A DNA stretch of 64,000 bases from Punica granatum. Taxonomy: Eukaryota > Streptophyta > Magnoliopsida > Myrtales > Lythraceae. The first letter of the stretch is position 1. The number at the start of each line of letters is the position of its first letter. The DNA lies in assembly GCF_007655135.1 (NCBI RefSeq), contig NC_045131.1:26148001-26212000 (forward strand), read 5' to 3'. This document shows, piece after piece, positions 34,110 through 46,718 of the stretch. Under the pieces are notes generated by a model that searched no databases, was not told the DNA's origin, and saw nothing but the letters and a program-made list of their open reading frames with translations. A program made the translations under genes and the position numbers.

Positions 34110-37100
34110 CGTAATGTTGAATTTGACCATCATTTGAAGCTTCTGAGGACTGTACCTTCATTGGGTCAGAACTCTGGTTTTCTTCTTTTACATTACTCCC
34201 TAGCTATTCCCTAACCCTAGAAAAATTTAAAAAAGAAAATACTTTTTCCAATTAATTTTTTGCATGCATAAAGAGAAATTTTTTGTTTTTTTTTTTCAAT
34301 TGGTCCAATAATTTCCTCCTTACAGTGACCACTGACCCCATATGAGGAATTGGTCTTTTTAGGGTTTGGAAATGGAATGGGTTCCATGTTGGGGCTCTTT
34401 TGCATTTTGAGGAATGAAACTAATGAGGCCAAAACCACAATGGTTCTTTTCCTTGCCACATCAAGAAAAATATATAAAGAAAGCCAACCCCAAATAAAAA
34501 CAAAGAAGAATTGCCCCTAAAGTGAACTTTGTCTCCAAATCAAGAAAAAATTGGAGCTTAGGATTCTCTTTTGGAGGCTGTATATATATATATAACTCAT
34601 AATAGATTTTCCCATTGGTTGGCTTTGTATATATAACATTGAAATTTTCTCCTCTTTCTTTTTATTTTTTCAGCTGATAAACCGCGGATGCATGGACAAG
34701 GTTAAGAACGTTTTCCTAGTCAAGCAGTTGCTTTTTTATTTTCATAAATAGATGGAAGACAGAATAATCCGCCATATCAATAAATAGATAATATATCACA
34801 TCGTACTTTAATAAAATTAATCTTTTAAATCAGGACATTGTGCTCACATTAATAAATTTTCATATAGAATAAAATTAGTACATCTTACGAATTAGCTCAT
34901 TGGTCCATGGATGAGTTCTTTTATTAGTGAGAATGCCATGCAATGTCCTATTGAACAACCACCTTAATAGGGTTCTTTTTTCATTTATATTTTCGGCCTT
35001 TCCTTTTATGGATTACTGTGCTACGAGGGCCCTTTCATATAAGTACAAGGCCAAATTGACTAAACATGGAAAAATATGAATTTTTTTTTCTGAAGAAATT
35101 TGAAATAACATAAATTTGCTTCCAACAAAGAAGATGGTATAATTGGAGGCGTGGTTCAAAAAGGTGGGGTCGAATGAATTTTGGCCATTAACTGTCATGA
35201 GGCAAATTTAGTAGTAATCAGCTGTGGGATGTGAACAAATCAAGAAATCGAGATCGAAACATCAAAATAGACATAAGAGATTTCGACTCTGATGATTATT
35301 AAATCGAAAATTTTCACCTCATAAATGATTTTTTTGGGGGACAACAAATTACTGTTTTTCGCACACTTTTACTGTTTCCCTTGCCTTAATTTTCGGCAAG
35401 GCACACTTGATCACCTTTTTACTAATGATGATTACTGCGGAAAAAGACAAAAAAGAAGAACGGAATTATCACTTATTAGCTCCCTTTTCTTATAAGAATC
35501 AATTAGGGTTAAAACTTGTAGGTCCTTTCCATAATGATTACCAATGAATAGTTTTTTTTTATAAGATTACCAATGAATAATTAGTCAAAACAGTACAAGT
35601 CCTTAAAAACTAAAGTTACTCTGATGGCGTCTCAGCTTGTCGCTTTATTATTATGGCTTCTTTAAATGGAGAGATTTGTAAAAAAAATTGGAAGATATAA
35701 TTCGAAGAGACAATATTATGTTTTTAATATTTTTTCATATGATATGAGAAAATACCAATAAAATTTATAGTAAATGAAGAAATGAGCTTATAAGCACATG
35801 AGTAATATTGAACCATGATATTTTCGATTTTTTTTGTTAGTATGAATCATGAATTTGTCTAATTCACAAATATTATCGGCTCTTTCATGCCATGTTTTTG
35901 TGTAAATGAATATTTAATATTTTTTTTATAATTTAAACAAGAGTTCTTTTTTATATAAAAGGAGTTTCACTTGACGAGTCTCCACAACTTACATGAACAC
36001 CTTGTTAGCCCACACTGTTAAATATGAAGTACATATGTGCGCGGGTGTCCTAATAAGAAATACTCTCTTGCATAATTTCATGGTAATTCGATTTGATCTT
36101 TGCTAAAAGAATTTTTCGTATTTGATGCTTGCTAAAAGAATTGCATTATTCAACTATCAGACTAACATTATCCAGTGTAATCAATGAAGAATTTTTTTTT
36201 TCACTCAAGGATGATATATAGAAGAATTAATTTTTGTTTGGTAGAAAAATAATTCCCAATCTGAATTACGTAATATGAAGAAATCACATTATTCTTCCGA
36301 ATTCTCGTCATCCATTTCAATCCAAATCCTTCCATCAAATCGTGGTAAAAGATAGAAAATCCCATCCACCATTTAATAGTTCAGTTGAAAGTTCCTTCCA
36401 TATAAAGAAATTCGTCCTCCCCAAATAAATTTGCAATTAAAATTAGAATCTATCATTATTCCCACTTTACAAATTGGCCCCATTCCCCCAACTCCTTTTG
36501 GGTTAATTTCAACAAGACGCAGAGAGAACATTAATTAGGTTTGATGAGTGATGATGCAGCCTCCCATGAATCTAAGGGGTTAACTTTCTGAGTACTTTCT
36601 CTTAGGACAATCTATCACCCAATTAGTAAATATTAAATTCATCAATTGGCGAGGGAATAATTGTGTCTAAGCCCTGACAACATGCGACAAATCTAACCAA
36701 TTGGGTGTAGCATCAAACAAGGGAGAGATCATTATGTATGCACCTTCCACGGACAGATATCACAAAAGATTTTCTTTTATTAGATTAACTTTTATTCAAA
36801 TAAAATTGCTTATAATTAATTCCTCTTTTATGTAATAAATTAGTGGATAATCCGTGCATTGATGGGCCGGTGAGTTTTTTGAATATCATGGAAGAAAATT
36901 GAACAATATTTGCACATTAGGGAAAATTATACAGTTAATACAAAACCATTTATCAAAGTAACAGTTTGATAATTGGTGAACAAAAATGAAGGATTATTTA
37001 TTATAAAAAAAAAGCGAAGGATTGATGTGAAAGTGAAGTTCAAGACTAACTGGACCAGATATGACTAAATTGATTATCCTTAGGTCTTTTCTTGTAATTA

Positions 37101-39291
37101 TCACATTCGTAGGTTATTCATCGAGTCATACCTTCAAGAATTGTTGGAAACAAAAGGAAGTTCATCATAATTCTATATTTTTAAAAAATTAAATAATTTC
37201 ACCGCCCGAGATCTCTCTTCTCTCTACAAGAGCTTCCTAAATGCTTCTATTTTATTACTTATATATAATAAATTAGCTATTTGTTGATTCAAATAAAGTG
37301 TCTCTGTGTGTTCGTTAATGCTGGAGAAATTAGGTTACAAAATAAGTTGGATGAATAGTTACGACATTGGTTTATGGATAGAATTGTAATAGTTCAAAGC
37401 ATGATCATTGGCAAAACATTATAATATCACAAGCATTATAGAATTTATCAAAATTGCTTTATTTTACCCAAAGTGCACGTGAGGTTTGCACAATCATTTC
37501 ATGTTTAAAAATGCAGCAAAAGTGAGGTTTGCTTTCTTCTTTTTTAATTGAAAAATAAATTGCCATTTCAACTTCTTTAATTTATTTAATTAATTGAGCT
37601 AATTACTTCTTTTGATTTCAAACAGAGAGATGAGACGTGATATGTAATTTCAGTAATATTCGAACATATTGAGGCCAAAAACATCGACATCATGGATAGG
37701 TCCGCATTAATAAATAACGTGAATGTGATGTTTTTTAGCAGTTTCTTGTAAAGTTATATTGGGGAAAGAAAGCTCACATGTACTACCACCACCAATTAAT
37801 GAATTTCATGCCAAATTGGTAATTTTCATTTTCATTGGGAGAAAAAATAGAAGTATAAAAATTAAAAAAGGGAATAATTAATAAAGAAAAAAAAATGAGA
37901 AAATAGAAAAATGGGCAGGAAATGGAAAGCCCTGCTGAGCCTGATATGAACATGCAGGCAGGGATTTTTAGAATATAACATGTTCATGGTTCCTTAACAT
38001 GGTAAGTTTCAAATAAAGACAGGGATGCAAAGAGATGGGGAAAGCTAAAAGAAGATTTAATAATGTGGGCACGTCATGTCTTGATGGACTTTGGCCTCTT
38101 CAAATATATCGTGAAAAGTTACACTACAGATAAATATCTCTTATTAATATTACCATCATAGACTTTCGAAATACTGTATAATGCACGCAATCAGTCTACT
38201 TGTTCCAACTCGCTCGGAGAATAGGTAGACCGTGGTACTTCGATACCCTAAATAGCAAGGTCGATAGCCCTTGACATGATATACAGTACCATGGTTAGAT
38301 GCTCATAACAACAATGGTTAAGAAGAACTCTAAAAAACATGCTACGGATTAATTACGTGTTTATAAATGAAAATCTTTCCGATCACGTCACTTTTCTCTG
38401 GTGTGTATTACCTGGCGAGTTTTGCACTTACTAATTTGCAATAGTTTCTCATTTGATAAGTAAATTTACGCGAATATAGTAAAGATAATGAATTTGGGTT
38501 CAACCTAGAACCAGTATTATAAAAATATATATATATCATACGATTTAAAAAAATGATTCCAATTCTAATTTTATTAATTAACTTATATGAGTGTTAACTA
38601 ATTATGATGTTGGCCGCACTTAAATTAGCCGATGCAGGTTAGAATTTTGGGGGTAAAAGGGCTCAAATCTAAGGAGATGGAGATCGACCAATAATCACAC
38701 CAATCTTTAGTGCGGTGGACAATTCTGACTCGAAAGGGTTAAAACATAGGTAGAAAAGGGCAAAAATAATTAGATGCAGGCCCACGCTATCCCTGGCGCG
38801 TGCCTTAATGTCCCAATCTATATTTTACTTGATACAAACCCCGTAATATCCTAAAGTTCAAAGAATTTTTTTTCACTTGGCCACATTATTGATGCAATTT
38901 GCTTAGCGCCCTTTTTTTTTTGGGTAAAAGCACTAAATTCTTGGCTTTTAAATACAAAATAACATAAAAACTGAATAATAGAACCGTTTATTATGCATCA
39001 AAAGATTTTGGAATCTACGAGTTTACATATATTCATTAGCCATAAATGATTTTGATCATCAATTGGTATCGATAATATCTAGCTCGCTAGATACTCCCAT
39101 CTTAGTACGTATATATTTACTTCAAATGATGACTTGGATAGCTACATTCATAAATTTGTTCCCTATAGTCAGACTCATTTGCAATTAATTGATTCCATTT
39201 TAACACTTCATGCGGTGGATGTATAATTAATTAGCTAGCTTGACCGTTGTATCAAGACAACATTATATTAGGACCACTTCATGTATATATG
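34107..39291. other. AT-rich intergenic DNA, about 5.2 kb
   Basis: I see no open frame with a recognisable domain, no repeat with clear ends and no RNA gene. A short (TA)n occurs at 34,580-34,595. The sequence contains many poly-A and poly-T tracts. Confidence 0.6.
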
Positions 39292-39315
39292 TATATATAT
39301 ATATATATATATATA
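39292..39315 (+). repeat. (TA)n microsatellite
   Basis: Twelve TA units, preceded by two shorter broken runs from 39,281. Confidence 0.9.
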
Positions 39316-39979
39316 ATAACATGAATCATCTTTGATATGCCTTTCCAGCAAAATGTCACAAGGAAGACGTACGCAGATATACGTACGGGAAGATCTTATT
39401 GCTCCTAAGAGATGTACTAGCTAGGAGGTCGTGACACCACCTCACTTTAACCCAACCCAAAGCATCAATGCCATTAATTTCTTGGCTATGTTTGGTCATG
39501 TACTACTCATGTGACCCTGCAAGCAAAAGACCTTGGAAAAATATCCCTCACATGTTTGGAAATTATGGGTGTTGTAAATTAATATTCTGAAATGCTCCGA
39601 TGTTCGTAACTAACATGAAAATTTTAAGCAAAAAAGATCCATATTACGATAGCAATAACCTTTAACATTCAATCTATCAAAAATGCGAGAGCAATATTTT
39701 TCACAATTTTCCTAAAAAAAAATCCATCTTGAGCCCCTAATTGTATTACGGGTATTCATGAATTCTCTCTTCTTTTCTACATAAGGATAGTCTATTTAGC
39801 TTATATATTGCATCTTTTTATTTCAATTCCGGATAATTTTGTCGCTTAATTAGTTAATTGAGTTATATGATCCAATGGAATCATACGGAAGGTTCTTAAT
39901 TATCCTACTTCTATCTCCTCCCTCTACGAAGACTACGAGAAATGATTTTGGACATCGATCTTTCACCCAAATTGTAAGA
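39316..39979. other. AT-rich intergenic DNA
   Basis: Nothing recognisable beyond a palindromic TACGTA cluster at 39,367-39,387. Confidence 0.6.
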
Positions 39980-40425
39980 TATAGAACTATCTGTTTGATT
40001 CGGGACACACGAAGAGGAGGCACAAGGCATCGAAGCCGAACGGTGGAGCGTGAGAGATGACGCGCCTCCGTGAAGCGCGTGGGACAGGGAAGGGAGCTGA
40101 TCAGGTGTGTCTTATCTGAAGGGCAAGGATAGGATAAGAGGGGCGGACTTAAAAACGGAAGGAGAAGGCCAAACGGACAATAAATGGTAACCCGTTTTGT
40201 TCGGGGTTCCTTAAGAACAGGGCGCTCTCTCTCTCTCTCGTACAGTCTCAGGGCTATTTCAGTAATAGGGTATAGGGGAAGCAGGATAGGATAGGGAACT
40301 GACTGGTAGTCTGAGGACTCTTACTCGGGGCGTGTCTGGATCATTTGGCAATTGATGAGGGCCTCTTGATGACAAAGACCTCATCCCTCCTCCTCCTCCC
40401 TTCAATTTAATTCAATCCACCTTTC
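39980..40425. other. GC-richer island, function unknown
   Basis: Composition rises sharply between 39,980 and 40,400. Landmarks are GACGCGCCTCCGTGAAGCGCG (a near-palindrome), two AGGATAGGATA-type tracts (40,127 and 40,285), a (CT)n run at 40,226-40,239 and an imperfect hairpin GATGAGG ... CCTCATC around 40,357-40,387. The longest open frame is only about 61 codons. It could be a transcribed non-coding region or a promoter; nothing decides between them. Confidence 0.3.
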
Positions 40426-40898
40426 ATGTCCATTTGCCCACCTCCTTCCAATTCCCTTCATCGATTATTGATGAATAAATTTAGTGTACCACCAAGAGCA
40501 GTGATTTAGTAGTTAACAAGCTTACTCTCATGTGATTTGATAACTTTAAGGTTTCAAATTCAAATACCTTATAGTATATTGTTAAAAATAATTCCAAATT
40601 TCAGTATAGGACAATATATTTTAATGCATGGACTTCCACAATTTCTTTCGTCCCTTTTATGTAGACCAATCGCTTTTTCTTGTTCACCTTTTAATATTAA
40701 TAACCGAATTGAAGGGTGTCATGTTGAGAACAATTTCGAACATAACCTAAAACAATACTACCATTTTGTCGATAAGGTAAAAGTATTTTTACCTCCAAAA
40801 ACAACATCTTTATTCTTAGTCAATAATAATATATCCTATTTAGTGAGTTAATATATATACTCATCGTAATAGATCCAATGCACTTCGAAAGGTTAGAA

Positions 40899-41209
40899 TG
40901 TGTTTGGTTTTTGAGTTGAGTTGAGTTGTGTTTTGGTTTTAATTGGTTTGTAATGATTATATTATTGAATTATGAGAAAAAGTGTGAAAAAATAATGAAT
41001 AATTGAGAGAAAGTAATGATTAAATAATAATTATGTTATTGAATTGTGAAAAAAGTAATGAATAGTTAAAATAATTTAATATTAAAAATTGAATTGAATG
41101 GTTAAAAAAATTTTAAAAAATAAAAAAAGAAATGATTATGTTGTTGAATTGAAGATAAGTGAAGTTGAACTGAGTAGAGTTGAAAATTTGTTAAAAATTA
41201 AACACAGAG
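40899..41209. mobile_element. MITE with 8-bp target-site duplication
   Basis: GGTTAGAA stands immediately before (40,891-40,898) and after (41,210-41,217) a 311-bp AT-rich element without coding capacity. The ends are inverted and imperfect: TGTGTTTGGTTTTT on the left against TGTGTTTAATTTTT on the reverse of the right, offset by three bases. An 8-bp duplication fits the hAT superfamily. Internal GAATTGAATGATTATGTTGTT-like motifs repeat several times. Confidence 0.75.
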
Positions 41210-41217
41210 GGTTAGAA

Positions 41218-42558
41218 CTGCTAAAAAATCTAGATAACAGAAAAAAAAAACCAAAATTAATATGAAAATTCAAAAACATAGTTTGGTTTCGGACCTTTCG
41301 GTTCGCTTTTTCCAACAATATGCAGTTTAAGTTTCAATTTTCAAGATGGAAAGCTGGAAAAATCCATTGAACTAAACAAATTTTTTTAGTCCCCTAAACC
41401 CAACCACAACTTTTTCTAATTAACTATAACTTGTAAAACAAAAAAAATTAAAATTAAATAAACTGTAAATCCTTTTAATTCTTTTTCGTTTCTCCTTTTC
41501 AAGCTTCAAGCATTACTTAAACAAGAGAGCATTATAATTATACAAAAAAAAAATACAAAGAGCATTTCGCTCCTATCAGGTCTCATTCCGCGTATATGAC
41601 CCATATGAAAATGAAGTTCCATATTGGGTTATTCGATTAATCGAATAAAAAGTATTGAAGTTCATGCTTTAGTTTTATTTTTATAAAAGTTGGATATGGA
41701 CATGATTTCCAGTTTTCAAAAAGTCAATTTTATAATTTGGTTTCGGCTAAAGCTGAAAATCGAACCAAACCAGAGCCGAGCACTCCTCGGTGGGGTTTGG
41801 TCTTCCTGGAGGTCCCCATTTGAGGATAGGATACCCTGTTATATAAAGATCTTTTTGCTTATATATACATCATGTATAAAGGCAACGAGTAATATGTAAG
41901 AACAAAAGCGAAACAATGTTAAGATCAGTCACCAATTCTATCAAATCTTGATCACATAAATTTATATTTTCTTTTGCTGATTGACGGTGAAAAAATAAAA
42001 ACTCTATCAATAAGAAGAGAGTTTAGACATCTATCCAATCCAATAGCGAAATAATTGATTAATTAAAAATAATGATTTTTGGATGAATAAAAGATAATTA
42101 TTATGTTAATTTTATTATGATAATCATATGAGACAGTATATAATTAATAATTATCTGCAATTGTCATTGCTTTCATCCTAAGACTCCAAGACAAGTCGAG
42201 GGTCTGCAAATCTAAGTCAAAAACTCGTGTGCTTGCAATAATATTGTTGTCGAGAAAGCAAAAGGATAGACACAATCATTAGATTCAGACAAGGTTGAAA
42301 AAGAAAATCTCATCGCTCTAATTAAGAGGGGTTAAAAAAAAAAAGGAAATGATGAGAAAGACCTCGTAGGATTGATACACTCTCGTCTGGAATTTTTTTT
42401 TTGGGATAAGTCACTCTCATCTCTCGTCTCGAATAAATTTTCAAATCGATTCTTATTAATAAGATTTTTAATTTATTTGTTTTTATGATTTTTTATTCCT
42501 TTTTAGACTCATATGAGTAACAAAAGAAATAATAATGTTCACTGACAAAAACAAAAGA
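41218..42558. other. AT-rich intergenic DNA
   Basis: No gene or bounded repeat recognised. Confidence 0.6.

Positions 42559-42592
<34 letters not shown>
42559..42592 (+). repeat. (AAT)n microsatellite
   Basis: Eleven uninterrupted AAT units. Confidence 0.95.
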
Positions 42593-42593
<1 letters not shown>

Positions 42594-42639
42594 GACGAAA
42601 AGCCAATAAGAGTGCTGAGAAAATTTAATTTAAGAGAAG

Positions 42640-42800
42640 GAGTATAGAGATATAAAGAAGGATAAAATTAGGCCAAAACTATAGAAGATAACTTTGTTAA
42701 TAGGCAAATCGTGGAATTACATAAACCAATTCCCAAATTGGAAAAGAAGTAACTTAAAAATATATGTATAAATCCAAATTAAGTCACAAATGTCTCAGAT
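42640..42800 (+). repeat. Dispersed repeat, copy 1 of 2
   Basis: This segment (TATAGAGATATAAAGAAGGA, GGCCAAAACTATAGAAGA, AACTTTGTTAATAGGCAAAT) matches 43,195-43,385 (GATATAGAGAAGGATAAAC, GGCCAAAACCATACAAAGA, AACTTTATTGATGGGCAAAT) in the same orientation, with indels. No ends or coding capacity are recognisable. Confidence 0.6.
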
Positions 42801-43194
42801 GGTAACTACCTAATTTACCAAATGATACTTTACTTTGCAAATAATTTATTTCCTAAAAAATATCAAATCCACATCTCCAATACTCCCCACAAGATGAATA
42901 TATAGAGTGCCACAAAATGTTCGATGTGGAAAGAAAGTTCAAGATCATAACTTCTTGGTTTGATTGATCAAGCAATTATTTCGTTGGGCTTCACCACGAT
43001 AAATGAAAGGAGATTTTTTTTCTTTTAATCCTAGAAGAAGCTATCCTTTTTTTCCCCATTTAACGAAGGCAAAACATGTGACCATGCACATACATAAGAA
43101 AATAAAAATGTCGACTTTCAATTGATAATTGCAGTGGACTCGTCCCAATCAACCTGCACTAATACCATGAACAAATTTACTAGCAGAAGAAGCA

Positions 43195-43385
43195 TCAGAT
43201 ATAGAGAAGGATAAACATGGTTGGCCAGGCCAAAACCATACAAAGAGGAAAACTTTATTGATGGGCAAATGAATAAATTATATAAAGCAATTCCCTACTA
43301 AGAGGCTTACTAAGCCACTCGATTAATAGGAAACGAGGTAACACAAATATATCTAAATAAATCCAAATCAAATCATAAATATTAA
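43195..43385 (+). repeat. Dispersed repeat, copy 2 of 2
   Basis: Partner of 42,640-42,800, diverged and slightly longer. Both may be fragments of one degenerate element. Confidence 0.6.
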
Positions 43386-46300
43386 ATATACTTAAGGTAT
43401 ACTCCTAAACCTTATGCGATAAGAATTCTACATTCGTTTAATAAGGGCCTTCCAAGTATGCTTTTTAAGCATTTTCCTAGTTCCTAGCATGTGATTGACT
43501 GTACTTTTGAATTTTTGGTATTAATGAATTTCTTTTTATATGATATTAATTCTTTCAATATAGATTAATAATAAAAAAATGCAAAGCAATACAATGTGCA
43601 TAAAATAATCCATTAACTTAATCGAAGTGTATATAGAGTGAGTTTCATAAACGAAATATTATTTATATACATATCATTGAACTCATATTTAAAATTTGAA
43701 GAGTAAATTCTATATAAGAGTTTTATTAAAAAGCAAAAGACATTACAAATAATAACACTAAATAATAATAATGAGTAGGGATGGATCGAGAAGACTGAGA
43801 GGGCAGCCAGTTCCCTTAAAATTATAATGTCTTAAGGAAATTTATATATGATTCTTCAAATTTGATGAAATTCCTTGAATTCGTCCTCTAATTCGATATA
43901 TCTATATATATATATATTATTCACCCCTTCGTTAGTTTGAATCTTGCATCCATCCCATCAATAAGAACTTAGTTATGTGGCAAATAATACTAAGTAATAA
44001 CAATGAGATGGTAATTACGTGGAAACTCGATGGTATTTCAAATTTTAGATTGGGGGTTCAAGAACCTCCTTAAAAACTCAGAAGATTTGGGAGCAAAGAA
44101 AGAGGAAAGGCCTTCTGTTTGTTACCGAACCCGCTCGTCATAATAGTACTTAATTGCAAGCTCCGAATGCAAGCTGCGAATGGGAGTTGTTCTTCTAAAC
44201 TTTATTGGAGTCGCGATAACAAACCTAAGCATTAGTTTATAGGTTGCTATTATTCACATTCAACGATAGGATTGATGCCCCATGTAATTACTTCTTAGGG
44301 GACTTGCTATGTTGGTTGGTCCTGGACTCTTTTTACTTAGAAAAAAAAAACTAAATAAGAAATTCAATAAAGTGGGGAATATTTTCATTATTCATCGGGC
44401 TAAAAGGTGAAGAAAAGAGAATTCCTTTTACAATGCGGAGCGAACGGAGAAGGGGACAGAATAGACATCCCGCGGAAATACAGGGATTGCCGTACAGAAG
44501 CGGCACCCCTCCTTTTCCAGTAATTTATCTTGTTTATTTATTTATCATTGGTTTTATTATTATATTTTTACAAAATTCCCCCAAATTTCTTTTTCTTTTT
44601 TTTTTTCCTTATTGTTTTACTGGAAAAATTAGCAATTGACAGCATATACAAAAACAGAAAAAGCTGCATCATCAATAAAAAATAAAATAATCCCCACTCA
44701 CTCTGTCAAAAGTATTGAAAAGAATAAAAAAAGAAAAAGGAGTTTCACTTCAGTTCAGATTGTTTCTCTCGTATAATGTTGAGGTCACATCCAATTAAAA
44801 ATAATTAATTCTTATGAATAACATTATTAAATAATTTAATATAAGTAATTCTTGTTGACAATAAATAATCATATAAATAAAATATGTCAATTTCGCTTTT
44901 TTGTTTCCTCTTTTTATTTTTTTATTTTTTATTCCATGTTATTCTCTCTCTCCACTGTCACACATCACACACACATAGAGACACAACCCCCCATAGCCAA
45001 GCAATTGCAGCAGCTGCTGCTGTTGCAGGAGCAGTGCTGCACCTCTGCCAAGAGCCCTGGAAAAAAAATCTAAATAATTAAATTAATTAATAATAAAGTA
45101 TAACAATTTTCAGTTATTATTAAATAAATGAGAATGAAGAACAGTCCACCACTTTATGCACCCCCAATAGAAAAGAGATAACTCCATGAACGAGTTGAAG
45201 CTATTATAATACTCATCCCCAAAAATCCCCCTCCATTATTGAAATTCGAAACTTCCCTTTATTTACTTATTTTGTTATTCTACATTATATATTATTTAGC
45301 ACTTGTCAAGAAATATATATTACATAATTTAGCAAAAAATTGATTTAATTAATTAATTTATTAGATTATGAAAGAGCTGATATGTATGGGATGAAGAAAA
45401 ATAAAGGCTTATCTCTCGGACGATGATGATTGATTGCTTTCCTTTCCCCTTTTATTTTCTCTCTGATCTTAGGTTTTTTTTTAAAGAAAATCATTGAATA
45501 TGTTATTTTTATAATTTTGAGAGCTCGAATATTAAATATTATTTTTTTCCTAATAAATGTATTTTTCGAAATTTAAATTTATGTTTTCTTTCTTATAGGA
45601 ATTAGTACTGCTTACCGTTCAATCAATGCTTTATTGATCAATTCTTAGGTTTTCAGATAGAGTTAATTATTGTGTCTCGTCTTTGCCCGAAAAGAATTAA
45701 TCCTAATGTGACCGCTCACCTTCACCTTTCCCTGAAAGTTACTGTGATTTGATACGGCAACCGGAAGCTCATTCACACGTGAATCCGTTCGATAATTTCT
45801 TATTCACGATCACGACTGTAAAACAGTTAGTCTAATATCTTATAGCTAATAATATAACCAACGCTATATTATACGAGATCATCCCTATCTTTTGCACGAT
45901 CAAATATATATCCTATCGGGTTAGGAGATAAATCTCATGCATAGTTACATCATGCGATTTGGTCCGTCTGCAGAACTGAAAATGATCTCGGCCGTTCAGA
46001 GACAGTTTCTTGAGCTCCTGCAATTTCATTCGTGACGGACAGAAGAATTTGTTTTCAACTTCCATGCGCTCTTTCTTTCTGGACTGCAAGACAAGATTGC
46101 GCATGTTCGAAGCACAGTGACTTGTCTCTCAATGCTTGCGTGGTTTTATATGATACATGTTGGAAGATGAAATTTGATCGGTAACCATGACAAACATGAA
46201 AAATAAAAAAAAAGAAGCAATTTTGACGGTGGCTGCTTTTATTTTTATTTTTGTTGAATAAAAGGTTAAATCGAGTTATTAACCCGCTGTAACTATCATC

Positions 46301-46400
46301 AACTAAAAAAACATAATCGACACGCTGCGTCTGCAATACAGTGTTTCCTTTTATTAGTTTCATTTTCACACCATGAATGAACTCAATCCCCAAACAATTT
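43386..46400. other. AT-rich region upstream of ARF3
   Basis: No gene recognised over 3 kb. A (TA)n run lies at 43,900-43,918 and a CAG/CTG-rich patch at 45,001-45,060. The last 1-2 kb is the likely ARF3 promoter on the plus strand, but I cannot place a TATA box or a specific binding site with confidence. Confidence 0.5.
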
Positions 46401-46466
46401 TGTTTTGCAGACAAAAAAAAAATCTAGCGAGAGGGAAAAAGAGAGAAGGCTAGAGAGAGAAGCAAG

Positions 46467-46471
<5 letters not shown>

Positions 46472-46508
<37 letters not shown>
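46472..46508 (+). promoter_or_regulatory. (GA)n tract in the ARF3 leader/promoter
   Basis: Eighteen GA units lie about 210 bases before the ARF3 start codon, within a purine-rich stretch from 46,430. GA tracts near transcription start sites are known binding sites of plant BBR/BPC factors. The role here is inferred from position only. Confidence 0.45.
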
Positions 46509-46511
<3 letters not shown>

Positions 46512-46568
46512 AGAGCTCTTTCTTTCTCCTTTTTCTTCAGGGCCTTCACTCCTCTGCTTTTTGGGGCA

Positions 46569-46715
46569 ATGCCAAAACCTCTCCGAAAGCTCCATTCCTC
46601 TCTCCCCCACCATTCTCTCTTTGTTGCAGACAATGCACTCATCTTCCTCACTCCCTCACCTCTGCCTATACCCTTCTTCTTCTTCATTATCTGCCCAATA
46701 GGCTCTGATTCCTAA
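46569..46715 (+). CDS. uORF 1 of ARF3 (48 codons)
   Basis: An ATG at 46,569 opens a frame of 48 residues starting MPKPLRKLHSSLPHHSLFV, with a run of five Phe/Ile-rich residues near its end. It stops with TAA at 46,713-46,715, only 3 bases before the ARF3 ATG (46,719). It should lie within the 5' leader because the leader's GA-rich sequence extends further upstream. Termination this close to the main start is expected to affect reinitiation. ETTIN of Arabidopsis is known to be repressed by uORFs in a process that depends on ribosomal protein RPL24B. Whether this peptide is made is unknown. Confidence 0.5.
   Translation: MPKPLRKLHSSLPHHSLFVADNALIFLTPSPLPIPFFFFIICPIGSDS
46633..46701 (+). CDS. 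uORF 2 of ARF3 (22 codons)
   Basis: An ATG at 46,633, in another frame and inside uORF 1, gives MHSSSSLPHLCLYPSSSSLS, two more residues, then TAG at 46,699-46,701, 17 bases before the ARF3 start. Together the two make an overlapping pair that scanning ribosomes meet before ARF3. The evidence is position and open frame only. Confidence 0.45.
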   Translation: MHSSSSLPHLCLYPSSSSLSAQ

Positions 46716-46718
46716 GCC

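Noticed and set aside
46383..46687. ORFs rich in Ser-Leu or Arg-Glu around the GA tract
   Set aside because: They are translations of the (GA)n microsatellite.
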